Under the pieces are notes generated by a model. It did no database searches, was not told where the DNA came from, and was given only the letters and a program-made list of their open reading frames with translations. A program made the position numbers and the translations under genes. From IMG/VR virus record IMGVR_UViG_3300019124_000001, positions 99,788-163,787 of that record: 64,000 bases of DNA; one strand, written 5' to 3'. This document shows, piece after piece, positions 7,789-15,883 of this stretch (positions are counted from its first letter, which is position 1; every line of letters begins with the position of its first letter). This DNA comes from a virus.

Positions 7789-8064
7789 ATGGACTCGAAA
7801 TTTTTGTTAAAAGGCGAAGAAACAACCATCACCCTGCAAGACGAAGATGGCAAAGATTTGGTATGTACGATGATTTGCACCTTTGAAAATGAAGGCAATA
7901 TCTATGCTGTTCTAGTTGTTAACGATGACAACTCTGACGATGGATATATGTTGCGTATTGACAATGACGGAGAACACGATTACCTTGTTGAAATTGAAGA
8001 CGAAGAAGAGTGGCAACGTGCGGTGGACGCATACAGCGTCATTGCAACGCTCGACGAAGCATAA
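7789..8064 (+). CDS. DUF1292-like acidic protein, 91 aa
   Basis: ATG after GAGAGGGGAA. The product is strongly acidic, with the pattern ITLQDEDGKDLVCTMICTF ... YLVEIEDEEEWQRAVDAY, which resembles the DUF1292 family (Bacillus YrzB type) of small unknown proteins. It is the first gene after the promoter at 7713. Function unknown; the family name rests on pattern memory. Confidence 0.65.
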   Translation: MDSKFLLKGEETTITLQDEDGKDLVCTMICTFENEGNIYAVLVVNDDNSDDGYMLRIDNDGEHDYLVEIEDEEEWQRAVDAYSVIATLDEA

Positions 8065-8078
8065 AGGAGGAAACAAAA

Positions 8079-8522
8079 ATGTATTTTGCAAAAATCGCAA
8101 TCCTTTCCCTATTCTGCGGAGGAGTTGCTTGGTACATGATTGCACGTTGGTTTAAACTGAAGCACAAGAAGAAAGTATCCGAAATTCATGCGAACCAATT
8201 AAAAGAACTTGACGAAGAAGTTCGGGACACGGTGCCTCAATGGGATGTTTCAACCAAGAAACAAGATCAGCCGAAGTCCACAGAAGTCTCTATTGTAGCT
8301 CTAAACACGAACATTCAACCAGTCCAACAATATGCTCGAAAACAAGCAAATCCCAAGGTAAAAACTTCTGTGTCGATTAACGACAACACATACTATGGCG
8401 AATCGCCATCGAAGCCTTCAAGTTACCGCAGTGGTTCGTCGTCGTGGTCTTCTGATTCTTCATCGTCTTCCGATTCGTGGTCTTCGTCTTCTGATTCTTC
8501 ATCGTCGAGTTCGTGCGACTAA
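8079..8522 (+). CDS. Membrane-anchored protein with Ser-rich tail, 147 aa
   Basis: ATG after AAAGGAGGAAAC. One N-terminal transmembrane segment (IAILSLFCGGVAWYMIARWF), a basic stop-transfer KLKHKKK, a hydrophilic linker, then roughly 40 residues made almost only of S, D and W (SSSWSSDSSSSSDSW-type repeats) ending in CD. The topology suggests an N-out or membrane-anchored cytoplasmic tail. The tail codons are TCT/TCG/TCC mixed, so it is not a simple nucleotide repeat. Function unknown. Confidence 0.7.
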   Translation: MYFAKIAILSLFCGGVAWYMIARWFKLKHKKKVSEIHANQLKELDEEVRDTVPQWDVSTKKQDQPKSTEVSIVALNTNIQPVQQYARKQANPKVKTSVSINDNTYYGESPSKPSSYRSGSSSWSSDSSSSSDSWSSSSDSSSSSSCD

Positions 8523-8533
8523 CAACAACTATG
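8520..8533 (+). repeat. Shared intergenic element, truncated copy 6
   Basis: TAACAACAACTATG directly overlaps the stop codon of the Ser-rich gene, but the 3' half is replaced by a terminator hairpin. It may be a relic or a half-site. Confidence 0.5.
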
Positions 8534-8535
8534 CT

Positions 8536-8565
8536 AGAAGAGGGCTTTTGCCCTCTTCTTTCTAT
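8536..8565 (+). terminator. Rho-independent terminator
   Basis: AGAAGAGGGC-TTTT-GCCCTCTTCT, a perfect 10-bp stem with a 4-base loop followed by TTCTATT. It closes the short unit that starts at the 7713 promoter. Confidence 0.8.
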
Positions 8566-8580
8566 TGAGGAGGAAACATT

Positions 8581-9240
8581 TTGAACGAAATTACCGAACT
8601 TCAAGAGCTTGATCTTCCTGCTGAAATCTATTTCATGCGTGGCTTTGCTTTGGGCAGTGGGTACAATGAACTTTATAGGTCTATTAGTTGTGCGCTCATC
8701 GAACACCGCAAACAAGCTCGTAATGGTGGTCAACCGTATGCAACACACCCGATTCGATGTGCCCACATGTTGGTAACTCACGGTGTTCGCGATGAGCGTA
8801 TCCTGTCTACAGTTGTTCTGCATGATGTACCTGAAGATTGTGGCGCAAGCAAAGAAGACCTGATTCATATGTATGGAATCAGTGAAGATGTTGCTTACTT
8901 AGCAACAGTGCTCGACAAAAGACGGTACAAATCCACTGAGGATTACTACTTGTCTCTTCGACAGTACATTGAAACTATTCTTACAAAAATTGTAGACCGT
9001 TGTCATAATCTTGCTACAATGGTTAACGTTTTCTCTGAAAAAAGGATGAAGAAATATATCGAGGAGACAGAAGAGTATGTGATTCCCCTCTGTCAATATG
9101 CAGTTCTCCATCATCCCGAATATTCGAACGTAGTATTTGCATTAAAGCGTCATATCGTTGATATGCTCACCATTCTAAAAGCCCTTCTTCCAAAGGATCA
9201 TTTGGACGAAGAAATGATAGGAGCGACATGTTCATTATGA
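8581..9240 (+). CDS. HD-domain alarmone (ppGpp) hydrolase-like protein, 219 aa
   Basis: TTG start after GAGGAGGAAAC. The sequence follows the hydrolase half of RelA/SpoT proteins: RKQARNGGQPYATHPIRCAHML (metal-binding His region), VVLHDVPEDC (the HD dyad at 81-82) and KIVDRCHNLATM (Asp139). No synthetase domain is present, so it resembles small alarmone hydrolases that cleave (p)ppGpp. In infection this could counter the host stringent response and keep nucleotide pools available; that role is inference. It follows a terminator, so it must have its own or readthrough transcription. Confidence 0.78.
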   Translation: MNEITELQELDLPAEIYFMRGFALGSGYNELYRSISCALIEHRKQARNGGQPYATHPIRCAHMLVTHGVRDERILSTVVLHDVPEDCGASKEDLIHMYGISEDVAYLATVLDKRRYKSTEDYYLSLRQYIETILTKIVDRCHNLATMVNVFSEKRMKKYIEETEEYVIPLCQYAVLHHPEYSNVVFALKRHIVDMLTILKALLPKDHLDEEMIGATCSL

Positions 9241-9413
9241 TTTGGGTTTTATATCGAAACGGCGAACTGTTCGGAAATGGCTCAAACATTCGTGCCTATG
9301 CTTCCGAAAAGAGGGCAATGGCAAACGCATTGGCTATTGTTCGTAATGGAATTGGGACATATAAGATTGAAGAATTTAAGGCTGTACCCTATATGCCTAA
9401 AGAGGTGAAATAG
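9228..9413 (+). CDS. Unknown protein, 61 aa
   Basis: Overlaps the end of the HD gene by 13 bases; ATG 9228 or ATG 9237 (ATGA overlap) can serve after ATAGGAG. The product (MIWVLYRNGELFGNGSNIRAYASEKRAM...) resembles a small alpha/beta protein with no known motif. Translational coupling to the HD gene is likely. Confidence 0.6.
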   Translation: MFIMIWVLYRNGELFGNGSNIRAYASEKRAMANALAIVRNGIGTYKIEEFKAVPYMPKEVK

Positions 9414-9416
9414 CAT

Positions 9417-9626
9417 ATGCCGCTAATCCTGCTGATTGTTTCAATTGGTTTGGCATTTGTGCCAATGTGGTTCTTTATTTTGGTTGCGTGTATAGCAACA
9501 GTCTACGTTGTTATTATTGCATCTCAACTGAACTGCATATTGGAAGCATTCATTGCAATGGTGTTCGTATGGATTATCCTTTATGGATTAAGATACCTAA
9601 TTCATCACTTGCAATGGGTGAACTAG
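9417..9626 (+). CDS. Small hydrophobic membrane protein, 69 aa
   Basis: ATG after AAGAGGTGAAATAG. Almost entirely hydrophobic, with about three membrane segments (LILLIVSIGLAFVPMWFF, ILVACIATVYVVIIAS, FIAMVFVWIILYGLRYL). No family recognised. It is far from the lysis cassette, so a holin role is not supported by context. Confidence 0.65.
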   Translation: MPLILLIVSIGLAFVPMWFFILVACIATVYVVIIASQLNCILEAFIAMVFVWIILYGLRYLIHHLQWVN

Positions 9627-9644
9627 AAGGAGCGAAAAACAAAC

Positions 9645-10388
9645 ATGGAACGAAAACCTGTAGCAAAAATGCTTGTTGGTTCACACAACTACAACTTGCA
9701 TAATGAGAATTCTGACCGTGATTATAAGCTATTCGTCCTACCAACGTATGACGACTTATATCATGGAACTACCGATCACTTTAAAACCAAGTCTTCGATT
9801 ACGAATACAGAGGATGTAGAAGTCCACGATGTTCGCAGATTGCCGCATTTGCTGGACAAGGCAAATGTGAACTTCATCGAAACTCTTTTCTCTGTATCTC
9901 GTACAACGTGGGACGAAACCACCTACTACACCGATCAATTGTTCGCAATGCGCGAAGAACTTGCGCGTATGAATCTGCCGTATTTGTACAATGCTTCTTT
10001 CGGCATGTTTATCGAACAGAAGAAAAAGTGGGAGAAAGGCGACTACACCGACCATAAGAAAGCGTATCAAGCCCTTCGAATTCTTGATTTTCTTGTTCGA
10101 TACGAGCGCAACAAGTTTGAATCTTTTGGTCAGGCCATCTATTACGAAGCAAGCGACCCAATGCGTAGCTATCTCTTGAAAGCAAAAGCAGGGGAAGTTT
10201 CAATGGGCGATATGAACGTATCTTTGGCTAATTACGAGAACCACGTCAAACTAATTCGTACATCCTACATGTCTCACGAGCGGAATGAAGAAACAAAAAA
10301 GCGTCTTGATAAACTTGTCTACGAAATGGTTGCAATCGAGATCGAGAACGAGTTTATGCGAAAAAAAGACGAAAGCATTTTGTTCTAA
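9645..10388 (+). CDS. Predicted nucleotidyltransferase, RlaP-like, 247 aa
   Basis: Nucleotidyltransferase superfamily signature near the N-terminus: VGSHNYNLHNENSDRDYKLF matches G-S-x(n)-S-D-x-D, where the two Asp residues bind metal for NTP transfer. The rest resembles the RNA-ligase-associated (RlaP-type, polymerase-beta-fold) family often found in phages. No RNA ligase gene lies nearby. The substrate is unknown. ATG 9645 follows AGAAGGAGCG. Confidence 0.75.
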   Translation: MERKPVAKMLVGSHNYNLHNENSDRDYKLFVLPTYDDLYHGTTDHFKTKSSITNTEDVEVHDVRRLPHLLDKANVNFIETLFSVSRTTWDETTYYTDQLFAMREELARMNLPYLYNASFGMFIEQKKKWEKGDYTDHKKAYQALRILDFLVRYERNKFESFGQAIYYEASDPMRSYLLKAKAGEVSMGDMNVSLANYENHVKLIRTSYMSHERNEETKKRLDKLVYEMVAIEIENEFMRKKDESILF

Positions 10389-10471
10389 TACCACGCGTAA
10401 GACCTCTGTTTGGATGACATACATTTTGAAATAACTCTGTAAATTGTTGTAGCTCTCGTCAAAGATCGTTG

Positions 10472-10501
10472 TTGCGCAAGGTTGCCGCCAGATGGTATCA
10501 T
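10472..10501 (+). promoter_or_regulatory. Promoter of the deoxynucleotide operon
   Basis: TTGCGC (10472-10477), an 18-base spacer ending in TGG, and TATCAT (10496-10501). It gives a 5' leader of about 65 bases that can form an imperfect hairpin (TTGTA...TACAA, 10515-10545) overlapping the start of the shared element at 10542. Confidence 0.5.
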
Positions 10502-10541
10502 AGTAGAGTATCAATTGTACAGAAGGTCTTCGTGTCTCTTT

Positions 10542-10562
10542 ACAAACAACAACTATGTATGG
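10542..10562 (+). repeat. Shared intergenic element, copy 7
   Basis: Full core match downstream of a promoter, fused to GGTGGTGGA, the ribosome site of nrdI. Confidence 0.8.
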
Positions 10563-10573
10563 TGGTGGACATC

Positions 10574-10948
10574 TTGATAGTGGCATATGATTCGAGGACG
10601 GGCAACGTAAAGAGGTTCGTTTCTAAGCTCGATATGGATTCTATTCAAATAACAGAAGATTCTGTCATTAATGAGCCGTTTGTGTTGATCACGTTTACAA
10701 CAGGCTTCGGTCAAGTCCCACCTAAAACTGCCAAGTTTTTAGAAAGAAACCATCGTAACCTTATTGCTGTTTCTGCGAGTGGGAACAAAAACTGGGGAGA
10801 CTCTTTCGCAAAGAGTGCAGATATTATTTCAGAATCGTTTGGCGTTCCAGTTATCCTGAAGTTTGAATTGTCTGGAACGCCAAACGATGTAGTTTTCTTC
10901 AAAGAGAGGGTGCAAGAAATTGGCAAGCAGACACATCGAACTAAATAA
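10574..10948 (+). CDS. nrdI: NrdI flavodoxin-like ribonucleotide reductase activator, 124 aa
   Basis: Flavodoxin-fold protein that supplies oxidant for assembling the dimanganese tyrosyl radical cofactor of NrdF. It begins LIVAYDSRTGNVKRF (phosphate-binding loop for FMN) and has TFTTGFGQVP and VSASGNKNWGDSF, the NrdI family signatures. The start is TTG 10574 after GGTGGTGGA inside the shared element; longer readings run into the leader. Its end overlaps nrdE by 29 bases. Confidence 0.92.
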   Translation: MIVAYDSRTGNVKRFVSKLDMDSIQITEDSVINEPFVLITFTTGFGQVPPKTAKFLERNHRNLIAVSASGNKNWGDSFAKSADIISESFGVPVILKFELSGTPNDVVFFKERVQEIGKQTHRTK

Positions 10949-13004
10949 TGAAATCATGGTGAAGCTAAATGGCTTCTATCAAATCGAGAAAGACAAAGAA
11001 GCTGTAAGAGAATTCGAAAAAGAAGTTAAAGAAAAGATGGTTACGTTTAAGTCATTGCATGACAAACTTCGCTATCTAATTGAAAACGACTTCTATTATG
11101 ATGTCCTAGCTGACTACAGCATAAAAGACATTCAGGAAGTATGGGCGATTCCTTACTCTTACAATTTCAAGTTTCAATCTTATATGGCGATTTCAAAATT
11201 CTATAAAGATTACGCCATGAAGACGAATGACAAACAGAAATATCTTGAAACTTACGAAGACCGAATTGCAATAGTTGCTCTTTACTTGGCTCGTGGCGAA
11301 GTATGGAGGGCGAAATTCTATGCGACACAAATGATCAAACAGAATTATCAGCCAGCAACACCAACGTTTCTAAACGCAGGAAAAGCAAGACGGGGAGAGA
11401 TGGTTTCGTGTTTCTTGTTGGAAGTTGACGATTCATTGAACGCGATTACGTTCCATGAAGGAGTTGCACAGCAACTTTCAAAAATTGGCGGCGGTGTGGC
11501 GATCAATTTGTCTCTACTACGAGGAGAACGCGACCCAATCAAAGGAATCAAAAACGTTGCAAAAGGTGTCTTGCCGATTGCGAAGAAGCTCGAAATGGCA
11601 TTCGCATACGCTGATCAAATGGGACAGCGCAAAGGTTCTGGTGCGGCTTATCTAAATATCTTCCACATCGACTCTCCTGCATTCTTGGATACAAAGAAAA
11701 TCAATGCAGATGAGCGTATTCGCCTAAAAACTCTATCAATCGGTCTTATTATTCCGTCGAAGTTCATGGAGCTTGCAGAGCGTGGAGAAGATTTCTATAC
11801 GTTCTCGCCGTATGATGTTTTCAAAAAATACGGCATCCATTTGGATAATATGGACATGGACATTTGGTATGATCGTCTAGTAGAAGACGAAGATATTCGC
11901 AAGGAACAACTGAGTGCTCGTGACTTCATGACAAAAATTGCTCAAACGCAAATGGAATCTGGATATCCGTATATTATGTTCAAAGATAATGCAAACAAGT
12001 GGCATTCTTTGAAAGATATTGGCATGGTCAAAATGTCCAATTTGTGTACTGAAATCTTCCAATTGCAGGAGACTTCCATTATCAATGATTACGGAATTCC
12101 CGATGAAATCAAGCGCGATATCAATTGCAACCTTGGCTCCTTGAACATCGTTAACATAATGGAGAATAAAGAGATCAAGGAAGCAGTATTTGCTGGCATG
12201 GATATGTTAACGGCTGTGTCCGACATGACAAGCATTGCGAACGCTCCTTCTGTCAAGAAAGCCAATGATGAGCTACACTCCGTTGGACTTGGTTTGATGA
12301 ATTTACATGGTTTCTTTGCTAAAAATCGCATTTACTACGAGAGCAAAGAGGCAATCGACTTTGTTCGTGCGTTAGGTATGACCGTAAACTATTATTCAAT
12401 TTTACGTTCTATGACAATAGCTAAGGAACGTAAACAGAAATTTAAAGATTTTGAAAAATCTGCATATGCAGATGGGCGATACTTCAGGATGTATTTTGTC
12501 GAAGACTTCTCTCCAAAGACAGACAAGATCAAAAAGTTGTTCGAAGGCATTTATATTCCAACTATCGAAGATTGGAAACGACTTGCCAATGAAGTAGCAG
12601 TACATGGATTGTATCATGCCTATCGACTTGCCGTGGCACCTACGCAGTCGATTTCGTATATTCAGAATGCGACTTCCTCTGTTATGCCAGTAGTTGAAAT
12701 CATTGAAGAACGCAAATACGGTAACGCAACTACGTTTTACCCGATGCCGTTCCTGTCTCCTGAAACTGTATTCTTCTACAAATCAGCATACGATGTCAAC
12801 ATGTTCAAGCTGATTGATCTGATTGCTGAACTACAGCGCCACATCGACCAAGGAATCTCGACGATCTTGTACGTGAATAGCAACACCAGCACGTATGACT
12901 TGGCTCGTTACTACATCTATGCACATAAGCGCGGATTAAAGTCGCTATACTATACGCGTACACGCAATTTATCAGTAGAAGAATGTACATCTTGTGCGGT
13001 TTAA
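10920..13004 (+). CDS. nrdE: Ribonucleotide reductase class Ib alpha subunit, 694 aa
   Basis: Catalytic subunit that reduces ribonucleoside diphosphates. Full length for NrdE (about 700 aa), uninterrupted by intein or intron, unlike the SPbeta homologue. Visible parts: substrate-region cysteine in EMVSCFLLEVDDSL, glycine-rich KIGGGVAINLSLLRG, NLCTEIFQLQ with the thiyl-radical Cys region, and the C-terminal redox pair in EECTSCAV, which passes electrons from glutaredoxin. TTG 10920 lies inside nrdI after GAGAGGGTG, which implies coupling. Confidence 0.95.
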   Translation: MASRHIELNNEIMVKLNGFYQIEKDKEAVREFEKEVKEKMVTFKSLHDKLRYLIENDFYYDVLADYSIKDIQEVWAIPYSYNFKFQSYMAISKFYKDYAMKTNDKQKYLETYEDRIAIVALYLARGEVWRAKFYATQMIKQNYQPATPTFLNAGKARRGEMVSCFLLEVDDSLNAITFHEGVAQQLSKIGGGVAINLSLLRGERDPIKGIKNVAKGVLPIAKKLEMAFAYADQMGQRKGSGAAYLNIFHIDSPAFLDTKKINADERIRLKTLSIGLIIPSKFMELAERGEDFYTFSPYDVFKKYGIHLDNMDMDIWYDRLVEDEDIRKEQLSARDFMTKIAQTQMESGYPYIMFKDNANKWHSLKDIGMVKMSNLCTEIFQLQETSIINDYGIPDEIKRDINCNLGSLNIVNIMENKEIKEAVFAGMDMLTAVSDMTSIANAPSVKKANDELHSVGLGLMNLHGFFAKNRIYYESKEAIDFVRALGMTVNYYSILRSMTIAKERKQKFKDFEKSAYADGRYFRMYFVEDFSPKTDKIKKLFEGIYIPTIEDWKRLANEVAVHGLYHAYRLAVAPTQSISYIQNATSSVMPVVEIIEERKYGNATTFYPMPFLSPETVFFYKSAYDVNMFKLIDLIAELQRHIDQGISTILYVNSNTSTYDLARYYIYAHKRGLKSLYYTRTRNLSVEECTSCAV

Positions 13005-13019
13005 GGAAGGTGAATGAAT

Positions 13020-14021
13020 ATGGGAAACGTTAAAGCGGTTAATTGGAATATTCCTGACGATGATTTTACTTTAGATTTCTGGCAAATAAATATTCGCCAA
13101 TTTTGGGTAGACACAGAGATACCGATTTCTGATGATAAGCTATCTTGGAAAAATGATCTAACAGAACTAGAACGCATGACTTATATGCGCATTCTTGGTG
13201 GTCTGACAGGTCTTGATACCGAACAAGGTGGAGTGGGTATGCCTTTAATTGCGCAGTACACACAAGGTCTGCAACGCAAAGCTACTCTGATTTTCCAAGG
13301 AGCAATGGAACAGATTCACGCGAAATCCTATTCGACGATCTTCACGACTCTGGCTACTACAGAAGAGATCAACGAAACGTTCGAGTGGGTTGAGCAGAAC
13401 AAGTATATCCAAAAGAAGATTGAATTGATTTCAGAATACTACAACAATATTCGAAAGCCGCGTGACTATTACATGGCTATGGTTGCTTCAGTCTTCTTGG
13501 AGAGTTTCTTGTTTTATAGTGGATTCTTCTATCCGTTATATCTTGCTGGTCAGGGTAAAATGGTAGCTTCTGGCGAAATCATTAACCTGATTATTCGCGA
13601 CGAGAGCATTCATGGCACATACATTGGCACTCTTGCACAGGAAGAGTTTGCTAAGTTTAGCAAACGAACGCAGGAGAAATTGAAGTCAGAAGTTTACGAA
13701 TTGCTGGAAGAACTGTATGTAAACGAATGTGCGTACACGGATGAATTGTATACTCCGATTGGCTTGCAAGAGGAAGTAAAAAAGTTCATTCGATACAACG
13801 CCAACAAAGCGTTGATGAATCTTGGATACGAACCGTTTTTCCCTGAAGAAGCGGTTAACCAAATCGTTCTTAATGGTTTGCGCACAGAAACAAAAAACCA
13901 CGACTTCTTTTCTACCAAGGGTAACGGATACGTTAAAACTCTTAACGTAATTCCGCTGGACGATGAAGCATTCAAGTTCGAATGGCTTGAAGAACAACAA
14001 GCATTTCCAGTCTATTTCTAA
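13020..14021 (+). CDS. nrdF: Ribonucleotide reductase class Ib beta subunit, 333 aa
   Basis: Carries the metal-tyrosyl radical. Metal ligands are visible in NDLTELERMTY, GAMEQIHAKSYS (E and H), VASVFLESFLFYSG and IRDESIHGTYIG (E and H). The length matches NrdF. ATG 13020 has better spacing from AAGGAAGGTGA than ATG 13014. It follows nrdE by 15 bases and pairs with NrdI in the same operon. Confidence 0.95.
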   Translation: MGNVKAVNWNIPDDDFTLDFWQINIRQFWVDTEIPISDDKLSWKNDLTELERMTYMRILGGLTGLDTEQGGVGMPLIAQYTQGLQRKATLIFQGAMEQIHAKSYSTIFTTLATTEEINETFEWVEQNKYIQKKIELISEYYNNIRKPRDYYMAMVASVFLESFLFYSGFFYPLYLAGQGKMVASGEIINLIIRDESIHGTYIGTLAQEEFAKFSKRTQEKLKSEVYELLEELYVNECAYTDELYTPIGLQEEVKKFIRYNANKALMNLGYEPFFPEEAVNQIVLNGLRTETKNHDFFSTKGNGYVKTLNVIPLDDEAFKFEWLEEQQAFPVYF

Positions 14022-14035
14022 GGAGGATAACTAAA

Positions 14036-14290
14036 ATGAAAATCGTCAAATTTGAAAAAGACCATTGCCCTTATTGCGTAATGGCAACAAATCACCTGAA
14101 GAATGCTGGCGTAGAAGCTGTTTCGAAACGTCCCTACGACAACGAAGATGACCTTAATGAATTTATCCCCTATGGCGTGATGGCGTTTCCTTTGATCGTT
14201 TTGCTTGATGACAACGGTCAGGCTATAAAACAGTCCGTTGGATACAACGTAAAAGAACTTGACGAAATGATCGACGCTGTGAAGTCCTAA
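14036..14290 (+). CDS. Glutaredoxin/NrdH-like redoxin, 84 aa
   Basis: Thioredoxin-fold redox protein with the active site CPYC (residues 11-14) and a cis-proline region AFPLIVLLDD. It probably reduces the C-terminal cysteines of NrdE. It sits 14 bases after nrdF with AAGGAGGAT as ribosome site. NrdH and glutaredoxin cannot be separated from this alone. Confidence 0.88.
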   Translation: MKIVKFEKDHCPYCVMATNHLKNAGVEAVSKRPYDNEDDLNEFIPYGVMAFPLIVLLDDNGQAIKQSVGYNVKELDEMIDAVKS

Positions 14291-14339
14291 TGGACTTCCA
14301 GCGTTATTAAAATTACCGAATAAACGGAGGATAAACAAA

Positions 14340-15071
14340 ATGGCAAAGCGTTACTATAAAGTTGGAGAGCGAGTTTGGCTTAAAGGTTTGAATGTAGAAG
14401 GAGTTATTAAAGGGTTGGACATTCCTAGCCTGACTGCCTTCGTTGATTTTGTATCTAAGACCACTGGTAAAACAAATCAGAATGTTCCGTTTAAATTTAT
14501 GGACATCGACAAACTTCGCAAGAAGAAACCAGCATCTAAAAAATCATCTTTTACTGTTGATTCTATTGGTAACACCATTACCAGTGGCACAATGAAAGCG
14601 AATAAACAGGCTCATGGTCTTGACTATGCTTTCGAACAAGTGAAGCAGTTCCATTCGACCTTCGGACATCCAGTAGCGACAGTTCCAACTTCCATGTCTT
14701 TTGCAGAAGCAATGAACCGCTACAAATTTATGAAGGAAGAAATTGACGAATTCTTGCTTGCATCAGAAGGAAGAGACAAACATGGAAATAAGCTAGATGA
14801 AATCCAGAAGATTGCCGCACAAGCAGATGCAATGATTGACAACATCTATTTTTCGCTTGGAGTTCTCGTCATGATCGGCGTTCTTCCGCAACCTCTAATG
14901 GATATTGTGCAACATGCCAATATGTCTAAATTGTGGGCTGATGGAAAGCCGCATTATGATCCTGTTACCAATAAGATTCTAAAACCTGAAGGTTGGAAAG
15001 ACCCTGCTCCGTTCTTAGAGGCAGAAGTTATGCGCCAGAAAGCGAACGCCGTGTTGTCCAATCGCAAATAG
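14340..15071 (+). CDS. MazG/PRA-PH-like nucleotide pyrophosphohydrolase, 243 aa
   Basis: The C-terminal domain (about 85-235) has the all-alpha NTP pyrophosphohydrolase pattern: QFHSTFGHPV, KFMKEEIDEFL (ExxE metal site), QADAMIDNIYFSLG (second acidic pair), HANMSKLWADGKPHYDP and KPEGWKDPAPFL. The N-terminal 60 residues form a separate small barrel-like region (KVGERVWLKGLNVEGVIKG). A role in clearing abnormal or excess NTPs fits the neighbouring nucleotide genes. The exact substrate is unknown. Confidence 0.8.
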   Translation: MAKRYYKVGERVWLKGLNVEGVIKGLDIPSLTAFVDFVSKTTGKTNQNVPFKFMDIDKLRKKKPASKKSSFTVDSIGNTITSGTMKANKQAHGLDYAFEQVKQFHSTFGHPVATVPTSMSFAEAMNRYKFMKEEIDEFLLASEGRDKHGNKLDEIQKIAAQADAMIDNIYFSLGVLVMIGVLPQPLMDIVQHANMSKLWADGKPHYDPVTNKILKPEGWKDPAPFLEAEVMRQKANAVLSNRK

Positions 15072-15078
15072 TAAAAAC

Positions 15079-15098
15079 GGGTGGGTTTCGGCTCACCC
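15079..15098. other. Hairpin between genes
   Basis: GGGTGGG-TTTCGG-CTCACCC, a 7-bp stem (one G.T pair). On the plus strand it is followed by AAAAC, not U-rich; on the minus strand by GTTTTTACT. It could stop antisense transcription or act as an RNA stability element. Confidence 0.4.
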
Positions 15099-15123
15099 AA
15101 AACTTCCAAAAGGAGCAACTAGT

Positions 15124-15357
15124 GTGAATATTGGACTAGCAAATTCAATCATTGTGGATATGCATGAGAGAACACGTGAAAGTAAAGACACAATTGTCTC
15201 ATCATTAGCGGCAATATCAATAAATTGGGAAAAACTTTCAAATCAAGAAAAATACTATATTTCGAAAAAGCTAGGTGGTCACTGCCACCAAGCAAGATTA
15301 TTGGTTTTGTTCGAAGCGATTTTTAATAATTTAAATTGGGAAAAAGGAGACAATTAA
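15124..15357 (+). CDS. Unknown protein, 77 aa
   Basis: GTG start after AAAAGGAGCAACTA. A helical soluble protein (MNIGLANSIIVDMHERTRES...) with a HCHQAR segment near residue 52. No family recognised. Spaced three bases before the Gp157-like gene. Confidence 0.65.
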   Translation: MNIGLANSIIVDMHERTRESKDTIVSSLAAISINWEKLSNQEKYYISKKLGGHCHQARLLVLFEAIFNNLNWEKGDN

Positions 15358-15360
15358 ACG

Positions 15361-15855
15361 ATGGCAACTTTGTACGAAATCACTGGCACTATGGCAGACC
15401 TGCAAGCCTTACTAGAAGATGAAACCGTAGATAACGAAATGATTCTTGATACCTTGGAATCAATGGAAGTTCTTCTGGAAGAAAAAATGGAGGGTATCGC
15501 AAAATATTTAAAAAACCTTACTGCCGAAGCTGAGATGTTTAAAGCAGAAGCGGATCGACTAGCTCAACGTTCTAAGGCTATCCAAAATCGTGTTGAAAGT
15601 TTGAAGACATACGCTCAAAATTGCTTGGAATCTGCTGGCATTGATAAAGTGAAAGCTGGCATGTTCACTGTACGCCTACAAAAGAATCCTCCGTCTATTA
15701 GAAAGACAGATGAACTCGCTGTTGTTCCTGCAAAATATCTTATTCCACAAGAACCGAAAGTAGATAACAAGCAAATGCTTGCAGACCTTAAAGCTGGCGT
15801 TGAAATCGAAGGTTTTGCACTCGAAACTGATAAGAAACACTTGCGCCTTGCGTAA
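15361..15855 (+). CDS. Gp157-like phage protein, 164 aa
   Basis: Matches the layout of the siphovirus Gp157 family: N-terminal MATLYEITGTMADLQALLED, a long coiled coil through residues 40-95 (IAKYLKNLTAEAEMFKAEAD), then a conserved C-terminal part VRLQKNPPSIRKTDELAVVPAKY. Family members lie in early or replication regions; their biochemical role is not settled. ATG follows AAAAAGGAGAC. Confidence 0.85.
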   Translation: MATLYEITGTMADLQALLEDETVDNEMILDTLESMEVLLEEKMEGIAKYLKNLTAEAEMFKAEADRLAQRSKAIQNRVESLKTYAQNCLESAGIDKVKAGMFTVRLQKNPPSIRKTDELAVVPAKYLIPQEPKVDNKQMLADLKAGVEIEGFALETDKKHLRLA

Positions 15856-15883
15856 GTGTTTCAATTTTTGGAGGTAAACTAAT

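Noticed and set aside
10920-13004. Intein or intron in nrdE, as in SPbeta
   Set aside because: The frame is continuous and of normal NrdE length, with no splicing motifs or inserted endonuclease.
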